From Streptomyces sp. MMG1533 (lineage in GTDB: Bacteria; Actinomycetota; Actinomycetes; Streptomycetales; Streptomycetaceae), in the NCBI RefSeq assembly GCF_001279775.1, contig NZ_LGDG01000213.1, positions 1-64,000 of the forward strand: DNA of 64,000 bases. Direction: 5' to 3'. Below the pieces are notes generated by a model. That model worked only from the letters and a program-made list of their open reading frames with translations. It was not told the DNA's origin and made no database searches. Of the stretch, positions 26,990-35,369 are shown in pieces; position 1 is the stretch's first letter, and every line of letters starts with the position of its first letter. A program made the position numbers and the translations under genes.

Positions 26990-27964
26990 ATGCCGACACT
27001 CAGCGTCGTCGTGCCCTTCTACAACGTCGCCCCCTACTTCCCCGAACTCCTGGAGTCCCTGGCCACCCAGGAACTCGCCGACCTCGAAGTGGTCCTGGTC
27101 GACGACGGCTCGACCGACAACAGCCCCCAGATCGCCTCCTCATGGGTGGCCAAGGACAAGCGATTCCGTCTGATCACCCAGCCCAACCGCGGACTGAGCG
27201 CCGCCCGCAACGCCGGTGCCGCGCAGGCCACGGGCACCTACCTGGCCTTCGCCGACTCCGACGACGTCGTCCCGCCGACGGCCTACCGAGCCCTGGTCCA
27301 GTCCCTGGAGTCCACGGGTTCCGACTTCGCCTCCGGTGACGTACGACGCCTCAACTCCTCGGGCACCCACCGCCATCCGCGCTACGCCGACGTCTTCGCC
27401 GCCCCGCGCCGGAGCACCCACATCACCCGCGACCGCGACCTGATCCTCGACCGCATGATCTGGAACAAGGTGTTCCGCCGGTCGTTCTGGGATCACCACC
27501 AATTCGCCTTCACCCTGCGCCAGTACGAGGACGCGCCCGTGACCGTACGGGCCCACATCGAGGCCCGCGCCATGGACGTGGTCGGACAGGTCGTCTACCA
27601 CTGGCGCATCCGCGAGACCGGCGAGCGCTCCATCACCCAACGCCTGTACGAGCCCGACAACATCGCGGCCCGCATGCGCATGATGGTTGTCACCGGGGAC
27701 CTCGTGCGCGAACGCGCCCCCGAACTGCTGCCCGTCTACGAACGGGACATGTGCCTGGGCGACCTGCGCATCGCGACGCTGGCGATGCTCGAGAACACCG
27801 ACGAGGCGATGGCGGCGGCCCTCGAACTCGGGCGCGGCTTCCTCTCCCAAGTGGACGAGCACGTGCTCGATCAGCTGCCTGAGCCGAACCGGCACCGGCT
27901 CTCCCTCCTTCTCACCGGTCGCTCCGACGAACTCCGCGAGGCGCTGAGTGCTGACGGGCAGTAA
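26990..27964 (+). CDS. family 2 glycosyltransferase
   Basis: A 324-residue GT-A glycosyltransferase. The nucleotide-sugar half is clear: LSVVVPFYNVAPYFPELLES, VVLVDDGSTDNS, PNRGLSAARNAGAAQA and the metal motif FADSDDVVP. The acceptor half (residues about 120-324) has no membrane helix, and RQYEDAP carries the likely base region (ED). The RBS GAGG overlaps the upstream stop. The overlap with the exporter gene (17 bases) implies coupling. Confidence 0.9.
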   Translation: MPTLSVVVPFYNVAPYFPELLESLATQELADLEVVLVDDGSTDNSPQIASSWVAKDKRFRLITQPNRGLSAARNAGAAQATGTYLAFADSDDVVPPTAYRALVQSLESTGSDFASGDVRRLNSSGTHRHPRYADVFAAPRRSTHITRDRDLILDRMIWNKVFRRSFWDHHQFAFTLRQYEDAPVTVRAHIEARAMDVVGQVVYHWRIRETGERSITQRLYEPDNIAARMRMMVVTGDLVRERAPELLPVYERDMCLGDLRIATLAMLENTDEAMAAALELGRGFLSQVDEHVLDQLPEPNRHRLSLLLTGRSDELREALSADGQ

Positions 27965-29228
27965 TACGCCAGGCACCACAGCACACACGTCCCCGGCGCC
28001 AAGAACTGCAGGCCAACTGCTGCGCCAGGAGGCGGACTTCCGCCGCGTCTACCTGTCTCAGCTGGTCAGCCTCGGCGGCGACTGGTTCGCGATGATCCCG
28101 CTCCTCGCCCTGCTCCAGGAGCTGACCAGCGCCCCCCTGTGGGGGGCGCTGGTCCTCGCGGCCGACACCCTGGTCATTGCCGCGCTGTCCCCGTACGCCG
28201 GAGTGATCGTCGACCGCGTGGACCGCCGTCGACTGATGATCCTGTGCGACCTGCTCTCCGCCGCCTTCATCGCCACCCTGTTCCTGGTGCGGGACGAGTC
28301 GACGGCCTGGATCGCCTTGATCGCGCTGGGCGGTGTCGCGGGCGTGAAGGCGTTCTACGGGCCGGCCGCCAACGCCGCACTGCCCAACTTGGTACCGAAA
28401 CAGGACTTGTTGACGGCCAACGCGCTCAGCGGTGGCGCCTGGGGAGTAATGCTCGCGGTGGGCGCCTCACTGGGCGCCCTGCTCGCATCCGCCGTCGGCA
28501 CCTACTGGTGCTTCGCGCTGGACGTGGTCACCTTCTGCCTCTCCGCGGCCCTGGTACAGCGCGTGCGAAAGCCCTGCGGCGACCACCGGCGCGGGCGGAC
28601 GCGAAGCAGGGTCCGCGACGATCTGCGCGAAACCGCAGCGTTCGCCCGCACGGACCGTCGCATCATCGCCCTGGTCCTGGCCAAGCCGGGAACCGCCCTG
28701 GGCAACGGAGTCCTGGCCCTCTTCCCCGCCCTGGGCGCGGCGGTGTTCCACGTCGGCGATGTCGGCGTGGGCCTGCTCTACGCCGCCCGAGGCGTGGGCG
28801 CGCTGATCGGCCCTGTGCTCGGCCGGCGCCTGCTGTCCGGGGGAGAGGACCGGATCCGTCTGCTCATCCTGGCCTCAACCCTGACGTTTGGCCTGGCCTA
28901 TGCCGGATTCTCCGCCGTCACATGGTTCCCGCTGGCAGTTCTGCTGGTCGTCACGGCCCACATCGGCGGCAGCATGAACTCCACCCTGTCGTCCTTCGCC
29001 CTGCAGTCGGCCACACCGGACAGCATCCGCGGACGCGTCCTCAGCGCCGACTTCATGTTCTCCACCCTCTCGCTCGGCGCCAGCCAACTGGTGGCGGGCG
29101 GCCTCACCACCACGATGAACGCACAACACGCCGCCCTGTGCATCGCAGCCATCGTGATCACCTACGGCGTGCTCTGGCGGACCCTCGCCGACAGCCTGCG
29201 CCGGACCAACTTCTCTCCCACGAAGTGA
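27948..29228 (+). CDS. MFS exporter
   Basis: A 426-residue major facilitator transporter with about twelve hydrophobic helices and the loop motif VDRVDRRRLMILCDLL between helices 2 and 3, the pattern of macrolide/siderophore-type efflux proteins (MefA/EntS group). It starts at GTG 27948 inside the end of the glycosyltransferase gene. It probably exports the product of the cluster. A perfect 14-bp hairpin lies inside the gene at 28124-28154. Confidence 0.87.
   Translation: MLTGSNTPGTTAHTSPAPRTAGQLLRQEADFRRVYLSQLVSLGGDWFAMIPLLALLQELTSAPLWGALVLAADTLVIAALSPYAGVIVDRVDRRRLMILCDLLSAAFIATLFLVRDESTAWIALIALGGVAGVKAFYGPAANAALPNLVPKQDLLTANALSGGAWGVMLAVGASLGALLASAVGTYWCFALDVVTFCLSAALVQRVRKPCGDHRRGRTRSRVRDDLRETAAFARTDRRIIALVLAKPGTALGNGVLALFPALGAAVFHVGDVGVGLLYAARGVGALIGPVLGRRLLSGGEDRIRLLILASTLTFGLAYAGFSAVTWFPLAVLLVVTAHIGGSMNSTLSSFALQSATPDSIRGRVLSADFMFSTLSLGASQLVAGGLTTTMNAQHAALCIAAIVITYGVLWRTLADSLRRTNFSPTK
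28124..28154 (+). repeat. perfect inverted repeat inside the MFS gene
   Basis: Arms 28124-28137 and 28141-28154 are perfectly complementary over 14 bases, mostly G/C, with the loop tgt. It lies about 180 bases inside the coding region, over the codons for TSAPLWGALV. Confidence 0.7.
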
Positions 29229-29240
29229 GGTAGCCCGAAC

Positions 29241-29744
29241 ATGCCCATGTACGCCAAACCCTGCGCGTGTGGAGTGACGGTGTGGCTCACCGGCTCCCCA
29301 GGTGACGGAGCGGTGCCCCTCGCACATGCGCTCGCCGACCTGCTGCGCAGCGCCGGGCAACAGGTGGCCGTACTCGAAGCGAAGGAGCCGCGGCGTGCCG
29401 GGCTGACAGCCGAAGTTCTCGCTCGAAACGGCATGCTGGTCCTTGTCACCTGCACCCCGGACCACCCGCAGGACTGTGACACCGCGCGGAAGCGTCACGG
29501 CAAGAGCGGCACGCAGTTCCTCGACATACGGGTGGCGCCTCCACCATCGGACACACCGAAGGCCGACCTGCCCCCTCACGCTCCCGACTTCGTCGTGCCG
29601 GCAGACACCCCGGAGACCGAGCGACCGGCTCTCCTTCTGGAACTGCTCACCGAACGACGCTTTCTCGTACGGCGTCCCTTGGAGAACCACTCCCAGCCCA
29701 GTGTTCCTCGGGAACCCCGTCGTACACCACGTTCGTGGACGTGA
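29241..29744 (+). CDS. degenerate APS-kinase (CysC)-like protein
   Basis: A 167-residue protein that reads like adenylylsulfate kinase: GVTVWLTGSP, AHALADLLRSAGQQVAVLE, LARNGMLVLV and ARKRHGKSGTQFLDIRVAPP align with CysC. The P-loop is destroyed: the usual GLPSAGKST is GSPGDGAVP, with Ala24 in place of the lysine. The segment with the DGD motif and substrate arginines is also missing. It should not make PAPS; a PAPS-binding, structural or regulatory role for the nearby sulfotransferase is possible. It shares an identical 12-base leader with the glycosyltransferase gene. Confidence 0.72.
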   Translation: MPMYAKPCACGVTVWLTGSPGDGAVPLAHALADLLRSAGQQVAVLEAKEPRRAGLTAEVLARNGMLVLVTCTPDHPQDCDTARKRHGKSGTQFLDIRVAPPPSDTPKADLPPHAPDFVVPADTPETERPALLLELLTERRFLVRRPLENHSQPSVPREPRRTPRSWT

Positions 29745-29761
29745 CCCCGTGCCGGCGGGGT
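29744..29761 (+). terminator. short hairpin at the end of the cluster
   Basis: ACCCCG (29744-29749) pairs with CGGGGT (29756-29761) right at the last stop codon of the cluster. Short stem and no T-run, so only a weak candidate. The following 200 bases up to sbcD hold a tandem 10-bp repeat (cgtgctggtt twice, 29911-29930) and no gene. Confidence 0.3.
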
Positions 29762-29973
29762 GCAGTCATTGATGGACGGTCCGATATCGCGAGCCTGGCG
29801 GTGGGAGGGAGCGGTAATGGGAAAGGACTTTCAATTCCCAGGGTGATCTGAGGTGAGTGGTGGATCCGGGGGCCGCATACGTTAGCGTGGCGAGCGTTGA
29901 CAGCGAGCCCCGTGCTGGTTCGTGCTGGTTTTAGAGCCGCAGTAGGGGTAAACGTGCAGGTCAGGGCGATTTC

Positions 29974-31137
29974 GTGAGAATTCTGCACACTTCCGACTGG
30001 CATCTCGGCCGGGCCTTCCACCGGGTGAACATGCTCGGCGCCCAGGCCGAGTTCTTCGGCCACCTCGTCACGACCGTGCGGGAACAGGCCGTGGACGCGG
30101 TCGTCGTGTCGGGGGACGTGTACGACCGTGCGGTGCCGCCGCTTGCCGCGGTCGAGCTGTTCGACGACGCCCTGCACCGCCTTGCCGACCTCGGGGTGCC
30201 CACGGTGATGATCTCCGGGAACCACGACTCGGCCCGTCGGCTGGGAGTGGGCGCGGGCCTCATCGATCGCGCGGGCATCCATCTGCGGACCGAGCCGTCG
30301 GCGTGCGGCACGCCGGTGATGCTCTCCGACGCCCATGGTGACGTGGCCTTCTACGGGCTGCCGTATCTCGAACCCGCCCTGGTGAAGGACGAGTTCGCGG
30401 TGGACAGGGCCGGACACGAGGCCGTGCTCGCCGCCGCCATGGACCGCGTCCGCGCGGACCTCGCCACGCGGGCGCCCGGCACCCGCTCCGTCGTCCTCGC
30501 ACACGCCTTCGTCACCGGCGGCGAGGCCAGCGACAGTGAGCGGGACATCACCGTCGGCGGGGTGGCCGCCGTGCCCTCCGGCGTCTTCGACGGCGTCGAC
30601 TACGCGGCCCTCGGGCACCTGCACGGCTGCCAGACCATCACCGAGCGCGTGCGCTACTCCGGCTCCCCCCTGCCGTACTCCTTCTCCGAGGCCGACCACC
30701 GCAAGAGCATGTGGCTCGTCGACCTGGACGCCGAAGGCGCTGTCACCGCCGAGCGCGTCGACTGCCCGGTGCCGCGTGCCCTGGCCCGGATCCGGGGCCC
30801 CCTGGAGGACCTGCTCGCCGATCCGGACCTCACCCGGCACGAGGAGGCATGGGTCGAGGCGACGCTCACCGACCCGGTTCGGCCCACCGACCCCATGGCC
30901 CGCCTCAGCGAGCGGTTCCCGCACACGCTCAGCCTCGTCTTCGACCCCGAGCGGACGCCGGACGACCCCGCCGTGTCGTACGCCAAGCGGCTTGCCGGGC
31001 GCACCGACCAGCAGATCGCGGAGGACTTCGTGGCCCATGTGCGCGGCGCCGGACCCGACGAGCGCGAACAGGTGGTGCTGCGGGACGCGTTCGACGCGGT
31101 GCGTGCGGACGAGGTCGTGCGGGAGGTGGCGCGGTGA
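29974..31137 (+). CDS. sbcD: SbcD, exonuclease subunit of SbcCD
   Basis: A 387-residue Mre11-type nuclease subunit. Phosphoesterase motifs are intact: TSDWHLGR, SGDVYDR, SGNHDSARR, LAHAFV and LGHLHG. With SbcC it cuts hairpins and processes DNA ends. GTG 29974 matches the usual N-terminus MRILHTSDWH. The stop overlaps the sbcC start by GTGA. Confidence 0.95.
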   Translation: MRILHTSDWHLGRAFHRVNMLGAQAEFFGHLVTTVREQAVDAVVVSGDVYDRAVPPLAAVELFDDALHRLADLGVPTVMISGNHDSARRLGVGAGLIDRAGIHLRTEPSACGTPVMLSDAHGDVAFYGLPYLEPALVKDEFAVDRAGHEAVLAAAMDRVRADLATRAPGTRSVVLAHAFVTGGEASDSERDITVGGVAAVPSGVFDGVDYAALGHLHGCQTITERVRYSGSPLPYSFSEADHRKSMWLVDLDAEGAVTAERVDCPVPRALARIRGPLEDLLADPDLTRHEEAWVEATLTDPVRPTDPMARLSERFPHTLSLVFDPERTPDDPAVSYAKRLAGRTDQQIAEDFVAHVRGAGPDEREQVVLRDAFDAVRADEVVREVAR

Positions 31138-34100
31138 GGCTGCACCAGCTGGAGATCACCGCGTTCGGGCCCTTCGGGGGATCCCAGCTCGTCGACTTCG
31201 ACGAGTTGTCAACGGCCGGGCTCTTCCTGCTGCACGGACCGACGGGTGCCGGCAAGACCTCCGTCCTGGACGCCGTGTGCTACGCGCTGTACGGCACCGT
31301 GCCCGGCGCCCGGCAGACCGGCCAAGGGACGACGCTGCGCAGCGACCACGCCGCGGCCGGCACGCGCACCGAGGTGCGTCTCGAACTCACCGTCGCCGGA
31401 CGCCGGTTGGAGATCACCCGACAGCCTCCCTGGGAGCGGCCCAAGAAGCGCGGCTCGGGCACCACGCTCGACAAGGCCCAGAGCTGGCTGCGCGAGCATG
31501 ACGCGGCGGCCGGCGCCTGGAAGGACCTCAGCCGTTCCCACCAGGAGATCGGCGAGGAGATCACCCAGCTGCTCGGCATGAGCCGTGAGCAGTTCTGCCA
31601 GGTCGTGCTGCTGCCCCAGGGCGACTTCGCGCGCTTCCTGCGCGCCGACGCCGAAGCCCGTGGCAGGCTGCTCGGCCGCCTCTTCGACACCCACCGCTTC
31701 GCCGAGGTCGAGAAGCGGCTCGCCGAACGCCGACGCGCGGCCGAGGCTCAAGTGCGCGAGGGCGACTCCGAGTTGCTGGCCGACGCGCACCGTATGCAGC
31801 AGGCGGCCGGTGCCGCCATGGAGCTGCCGGACCTGGCACCGGGCGAACCGGGCCTCGCCGACGCCGTCCTGCGCGCTGCCGCCGTCGCCCGCAGCACCGC
31901 CCGCGAACAGCTGACCATCGCCCACTGCCGCCTCACGGCGGCCGAGTCCGCCCAGGCCGCTGCCGACCGCGCCCTGGCCGACGTACGCGAACTGGCCCGG
32001 TTGCAGCGGCGGTTCGCCGAGGCGCGGGAGCGGGCCGCGCTCCTTGAGGAGCGGGTGGACGGCTACCGGCAGGCGCAGGCGCGGATGGAGCGGGCCCGCA
32101 AGGCGGAGGCGGTGGCGCCCGCGCTGGAGCTGCGGGAGGCGGCGGACACGGAGCACCGGCGGGCGGCCGCGGCCGAGGCACGTGCGCGCGCGGCGCTGCG
32201 GGACGCCTTCGGTGGCGCAGAGGCGGCTGCTCGGCACGGCGGGCCGTTCGACGCGGGGCACGCGGATGTCAGGCCGGCGGGTGCCGTGACCGAACCCGGC
32301 GCGTCCGCCCGGTCCGCGCACGCCTTCGCGGATGCCGGGCCTGCCGGACTCGCCGCGGCCGCCCGCCGCGCCGCCGAGGAGCTGGGTGGCCTGGAGTCGG
32401 CACGGCGCGGCGAGCGGCGGCTTGCCGAACTCGTCGCGGAGCGGGCCGAGTCGGAGCGTCAGGAGCGGGACGACGAGGAGGTCCGGCAGGAGGCCGAGGC
32501 CTGGCTCGCCGGGTGGGAGGAGACCCGGGCGGGGCTGCAGGGCCGTATCGAAGCCGCTCAGGAGGCCGCCGCCCGGGCCGAACAGCTCGGCGTCCAGCGC
32601 GACCCCGCCCAGCGGCGGCTCCGGGCGGCCCGGCAGCGCGATCAGTTCGCGCTCGACACGGACGCCGCGCAACGGCGGGCGCTCGCCTCGGCCGAACTCG
32701 CCGCGCAGGCCCGCACCCACTGGCTCGACTTGAAGGAACAGCGCCTGAACGGCATCGCCGCCGAACTCGCCGCCAACCTCACCGACGGCGAGCCCTGCGC
32801 CGTCTGCGGAGCCACCGAACACCCCGCCCCCGCCCGCAAGGTCGCCGGACACGTCGGCCGCGAGGCGGAGGAACGCGCCCTCGCCGCCTACCAGAGCGCC
32901 GACGAACAGCGCGCCGAGGACGAACGGCGCCTGGGCGTCGTACGAGAAGCCCTGGCCGCCGCCACCGCGGAGGCCGGCGACACACCCACGGGCCAACTCG
33001 CCGAAGCGGCCAGCGAGTTGGAGCAGCTCTACACCCAGGCCCGCAGGGACGCCTCCGCGCTGCACCCCGCGAACGAGGAGCTGCGCCGGGCTCAGGGCGA
33101 GCACGAGCAGCGGACCGCCGCCCAGCAGCAGGCGGCACTCAGGGCCGCCTCCCGGGTCGGGCACCGCGAGCGCCTCGACCACGAAAGGGCCACCCTGGAG
33201 GCGGAGTTGGCGCAGGCGCGCGGCACCGCCGACAGCGTCGCCGCGCGGGCCGCGCAGCTGGAGCGTCGGGCCGCACTGCTCACCGACGCCGCCGACACCG
33301 CGCGCGCCGCCGAGGACACCGCGCAGCGCCTCAAGGACGCCGACGCGCGCCTCGCCGACGCAGCCTTCCGTGCCGGGTTCGAGACCCCGCAGGCCGCGGC
33401 CGCCGCGCTCCTCGACGAGGTGGCCCACCGCGAGCTGCAACGGCGGCTGGACGCCTGGCAGTCCGAGGAGACCGCCGTACACGCCGTCCTGGCCGAGACC
33501 GACGCCGCGGCCGCCGCCCGGCAGCCGTCCGCGGACCTCAGCTCCGCGGAGCGGACCGCGGCCGGCGCGGCCCAGCGGCTGCGCGAAGCGGCCTCCGCGC
33601 GCGACGCGGCGGCACGCCGCTGCACCGAACTCGACCGGCTGTCGGCGCGAGCGACCGCAGGGGTACGACGCCTTGCGCCGCTGCGCGAGGAGTACGACCG
33701 CGTGGCCCGCCTGGCCTCTCTCGCCGCGGGCACCTCGGCGGACAACGAACGAAAGATGCGGCTGGAGTCGTACGTCCTGGCGGCCCGGCTGGAACAGGTG
33801 GCCGCGGCCGCGACCGTACGGCTGCAACGGATGTCGTCCGGCCGCTACACCCTCGTCCACTCGGACGACCGCAGCGGACGCGGACGCAGCGGCCTCGGAC
33901 TGCACGTCGTCGACGCCTGGACCGGCCGTGAGCGCGACACGGCGACCCTGTCCGGCGGCGAGACCTTCTTCGCCTCGCTCGCCCTCGCCCTCGGCCTGGC
34001 GGACGTCGTCACCGACGAGGCGGGCGGGGTCCGCCTCGACACCCTGTTCATCGACGAGGGCTTCGGCAGCCTCGACGACCAGACCCTCGACGAGGTCCTC

Positions 34101-34244
34101 GACGTCCTCGACTCGTTGCGCGAGCGCGACCGCAGCGTCGGCATCGTCAGCCACGTGGCCGATCTGCGGCGGCGCATCCACGCGCAGCTGGAGGTCGTGA
34201 AGGGGCGCTCGGGGTCGGTGCTCAGGCAGCGCGGGGTCGGCTGA
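31134..34244 (+). CDS. sbcC: SbcC, ATPase subunit of SbcCD
   Basis: A 1036-residue Rad50-like SMC protein. Walker A GPTGAGKTS is at about residues 35-43; two long Ala/Glu/Arg-rich coiled coils flank a zinc hook CAVC (Cys555 and Cys558); the C-terminal half has the signature LSGGETFFASLALALGL and Walker B DTLFIDEGFGSLD. It tethers DNA ends and drives SbcD by ATP hydrolysis. The GTG start overlaps the sbcD stop. Confidence 0.95.
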   Translation: MRLHQLEITAFGPFGGSQLVDFDELSTAGLFLLHGPTGAGKTSVLDAVCYALYGTVPGARQTGQGTTLRSDHAAAGTRTEVRLELTVAGRRLEITRQPPWERPKKRGSGTTLDKAQSWLREHDAAAGAWKDLSRSHQEIGEEITQLLGMSREQFCQVVLLPQGDFARFLRADAEARGRLLGRLFDTHRFAEVEKRLAERRRAAEAQVREGDSELLADAHRMQQAAGAAMELPDLAPGEPGLADAVLRAAAVARSTAREQLTIAHCRLTAAESAQAAADRALADVRELARLQRRFAEARERAALLEERVDGYRQAQARMERARKAEAVAPALELREAADTEHRRAAAAEARARAALRDAFGGAEAAARHGGPFDAGHADVRPAGAVTEPGASARSAHAFADAGPAGLAAAARRAAEELGGLESARRGERRLAELVAERAESERQERDDEEVRQEAEAWLAGWEETRAGLQGRIEAAQEAAARAEQLGVQRDPAQRRLRAARQRDQFALDTDAAQRRALASAELAAQARTHWLDLKEQRLNGIAAELAANLTDGEPCAVCGATEHPAPARKVAGHVGREAEERALAAYQSADEQRAEDERRLGVVREALAAATAEAGDTPTGQLAEAASELEQLYTQARRDASALHPANEELRRAQGEHEQRTAAQQQAALRAASRVGHRERLDHERATLEAELAQARGTADSVAARAAQLERRAALLTDAADTARAAEDTAQRLKDADARLADAAFRAGFETPQAAAAALLDEVAHRELQRRLDAWQSEETAVHAVLAETDAAAAARQPSADLSSAERTAAGAAQRLREAASARDAAARRCTELDRLSARATAGVRRLAPLREEYDRVARLASLAAGTSADNERKMRLESYVLAARLEQVAAAATVRLQRMSSGRYTLVHSDDRSGRGRSGLGLHVVDAWTGRERDTATLSGGETFFASLALALGLADVVTDEAGGVRLDTLFIDEGFGSLDDQTLDEVLDVLDSLRERDRSVGIVSHVADLRRRIHAQLEVVKGRSGSVLRQRGVG

Positions 34245-34246
34245 AC

Positions 34247-34693
34247 TCACCGGCCCAGCGGACGCCTCGGCAGCGGCGAGGAGTAGACGACGCTGGTGGT
34301 CACCGAGCCCAGGGCGCCGATCTTGCCCGACACCTCTTCCAGATGGCGCATCGAGCTCGCCGTGACCTTGATCACGAAGCAGTCGTCGCCGGTCACATGG
34401 TGCGCCTCGAGGATCTCCGGCGTCGCCGCGACCAGGTCGTGGAAGGGCTTGTAGTTGCCGTTCGGGTAGCGCAGGCGGACGAACGCCAGGATCGGCAGGC
34501 CGAGCCGCTCGGGGTCCACGACGGCCGCGTACCCCTTGATGACGCCGGCCTCCTCCAGCCGCCGCACGCGCTCGGTCACGGCGCTCGGAGACATGGACAC
34601 GGCACGGGCCAGCTCGGCGAAACTGGCCCGGCCCTCCCGCTGGAGGACGTCGAGGATGCGCCAGTCGGTGGCGTCCGGGGAATACGCGGTCAT
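34247..34693 (-). CDS. Lrp/AsnC-family regulator
   Basis: A 148-residue feast/famine regulator: helix-turn-helix at residues about 10-60 (DWRILDVLQREGRASFAEL, MSPSAVTERVRRLEEAGVI) and a RAM ligand-binding domain after it. It is divergent from the rhodanese gene, with an inverted repeat between the two that is a likely shared operator. The amino-acid ligand is not evident. Confidence 0.9.
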   Translation of the reverse strand: MTAYSPDATDWRILDVLQREGRASFAELARAVSMSPSAVTERVRRLEEAGVIKGYAAVVDPERLGLPILAFVRLRYPNGNYKPFHDLVAATPEILEAHHVTGDDCFVIKVTASSMRHLEEVSGKIGALGSVTTSVVYSSPLPRRPLGR

Positions 34694-34714
34694 GTGCGAG
34701 GAATAGCAGGGGAA

Positions 34715-34780
34715 TCCACGGCCGGACAAGGGGCAAGCCGTGGAATGCCCCTTCAGGTCGCCGAAGGCCGACCGTAGATT
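34715..34780 (+). promoter_or_regulatory. Lrp operator candidate and rhodanese promoter
   Basis: TCCACGGC (34715-34722) and GCCGTGGA (34737-34744) form an inverted repeat with a 14-base spacer. Just after it lie TTCAGG (34752-34757) and TAGATT (34775-34780), 17 bases apart, a good promoter for the rhodanese gene. Confidence 0.5.
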
Positions 34781-34816
34781 TCTGGTCATCGAGAACGACC
34801 ACGGAAGGGCCTCGAC

Positions 34817-35326
34817 ATGACCACCACGACCGCCACCGCCAACCCCGTCCTGCGCGTCGACGCCGCCAACCCCGTCCTGCGCGTCGCCCCCGCCGCCCCG
34901 GCCGAAGCCGCCGCCTACTTCCGCGCCGCCCTCGCCTTCCACGCCGACGTGTCCGACGTCGCCGCCGCGCTCGCGTCCGACGGCGACCCCGGCTTCGTCG
35001 TCCTCGACTCCCGCTCCACCGAGTCCTGGGACCAGGGCCACCTGCCGGGCGCCGTCCACCTGCCCACCGCACTCATCCCCGAACAGGCCGAACAGCTCCT
35101 CGACAAGTCCGTGCCCGTCGTGACGTACTGCTGGGGGCCCGGCTGCAACGGCGCCACCCGGGCCGCCCTCGCCCTCGCCGAACTCGGCTACCAGGTCAAG
35201 GAGATGCTCGGCGGCTTCGAGTACTGGGCGCGCGAGGGCTTCGCGTTCGAGACCTGGGAGGGCCGCGAGCGGCGCGCCGCCGACCCGTTGACGGCGCCGG
35301 CGGACGCGGAGAACTGCGGCTGCTGA
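34817..35326 (+). CDS. single-domain rhodanese-like protein
   Basis: A 169-residue sulfurtransferase-like protein. The rhodanese core runs from about residue 45 (FVVLDSRSTESWDQGHLPGA) to 145, with the active loop YCWGPGCNGATR, whose first Cys is the expected persulfide site. The N-terminus contains a nine-residue repeat of ANPVLRV and ends in CGC. It is divergent from an Lrp regulator, suggesting control by an amino acid, probably a sulfur or branched-chain one. Confidence 0.88.
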   Translation: MTTTTATANPVLRVDAANPVLRVAPAAPAEAAAYFRAALAFHADVSDVAAALASDGDPGFVVLDSRSTESWDQGHLPGAVHLPTALIPEQAEQLLDKSVPVVTYCWGPGCNGATRAALALAELGYQVKEMLGGFEYWAREGFAFETWEGRERRAADPLTAPADAENCGC

Positions 35327-35369
35327 GGCCGGGGTCCGGTCGGCTTTGCGAACGTGTAGGTTCTGGCGC

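Noticed and set aside
29911..29930. Tandem cgtgctggtt repeat with TTGACA upstream as an sbcD promoter
   Set aside because: TTGACA at 29897 has no acceptable -10 at 16-19 bases, so I did not list a promoter.
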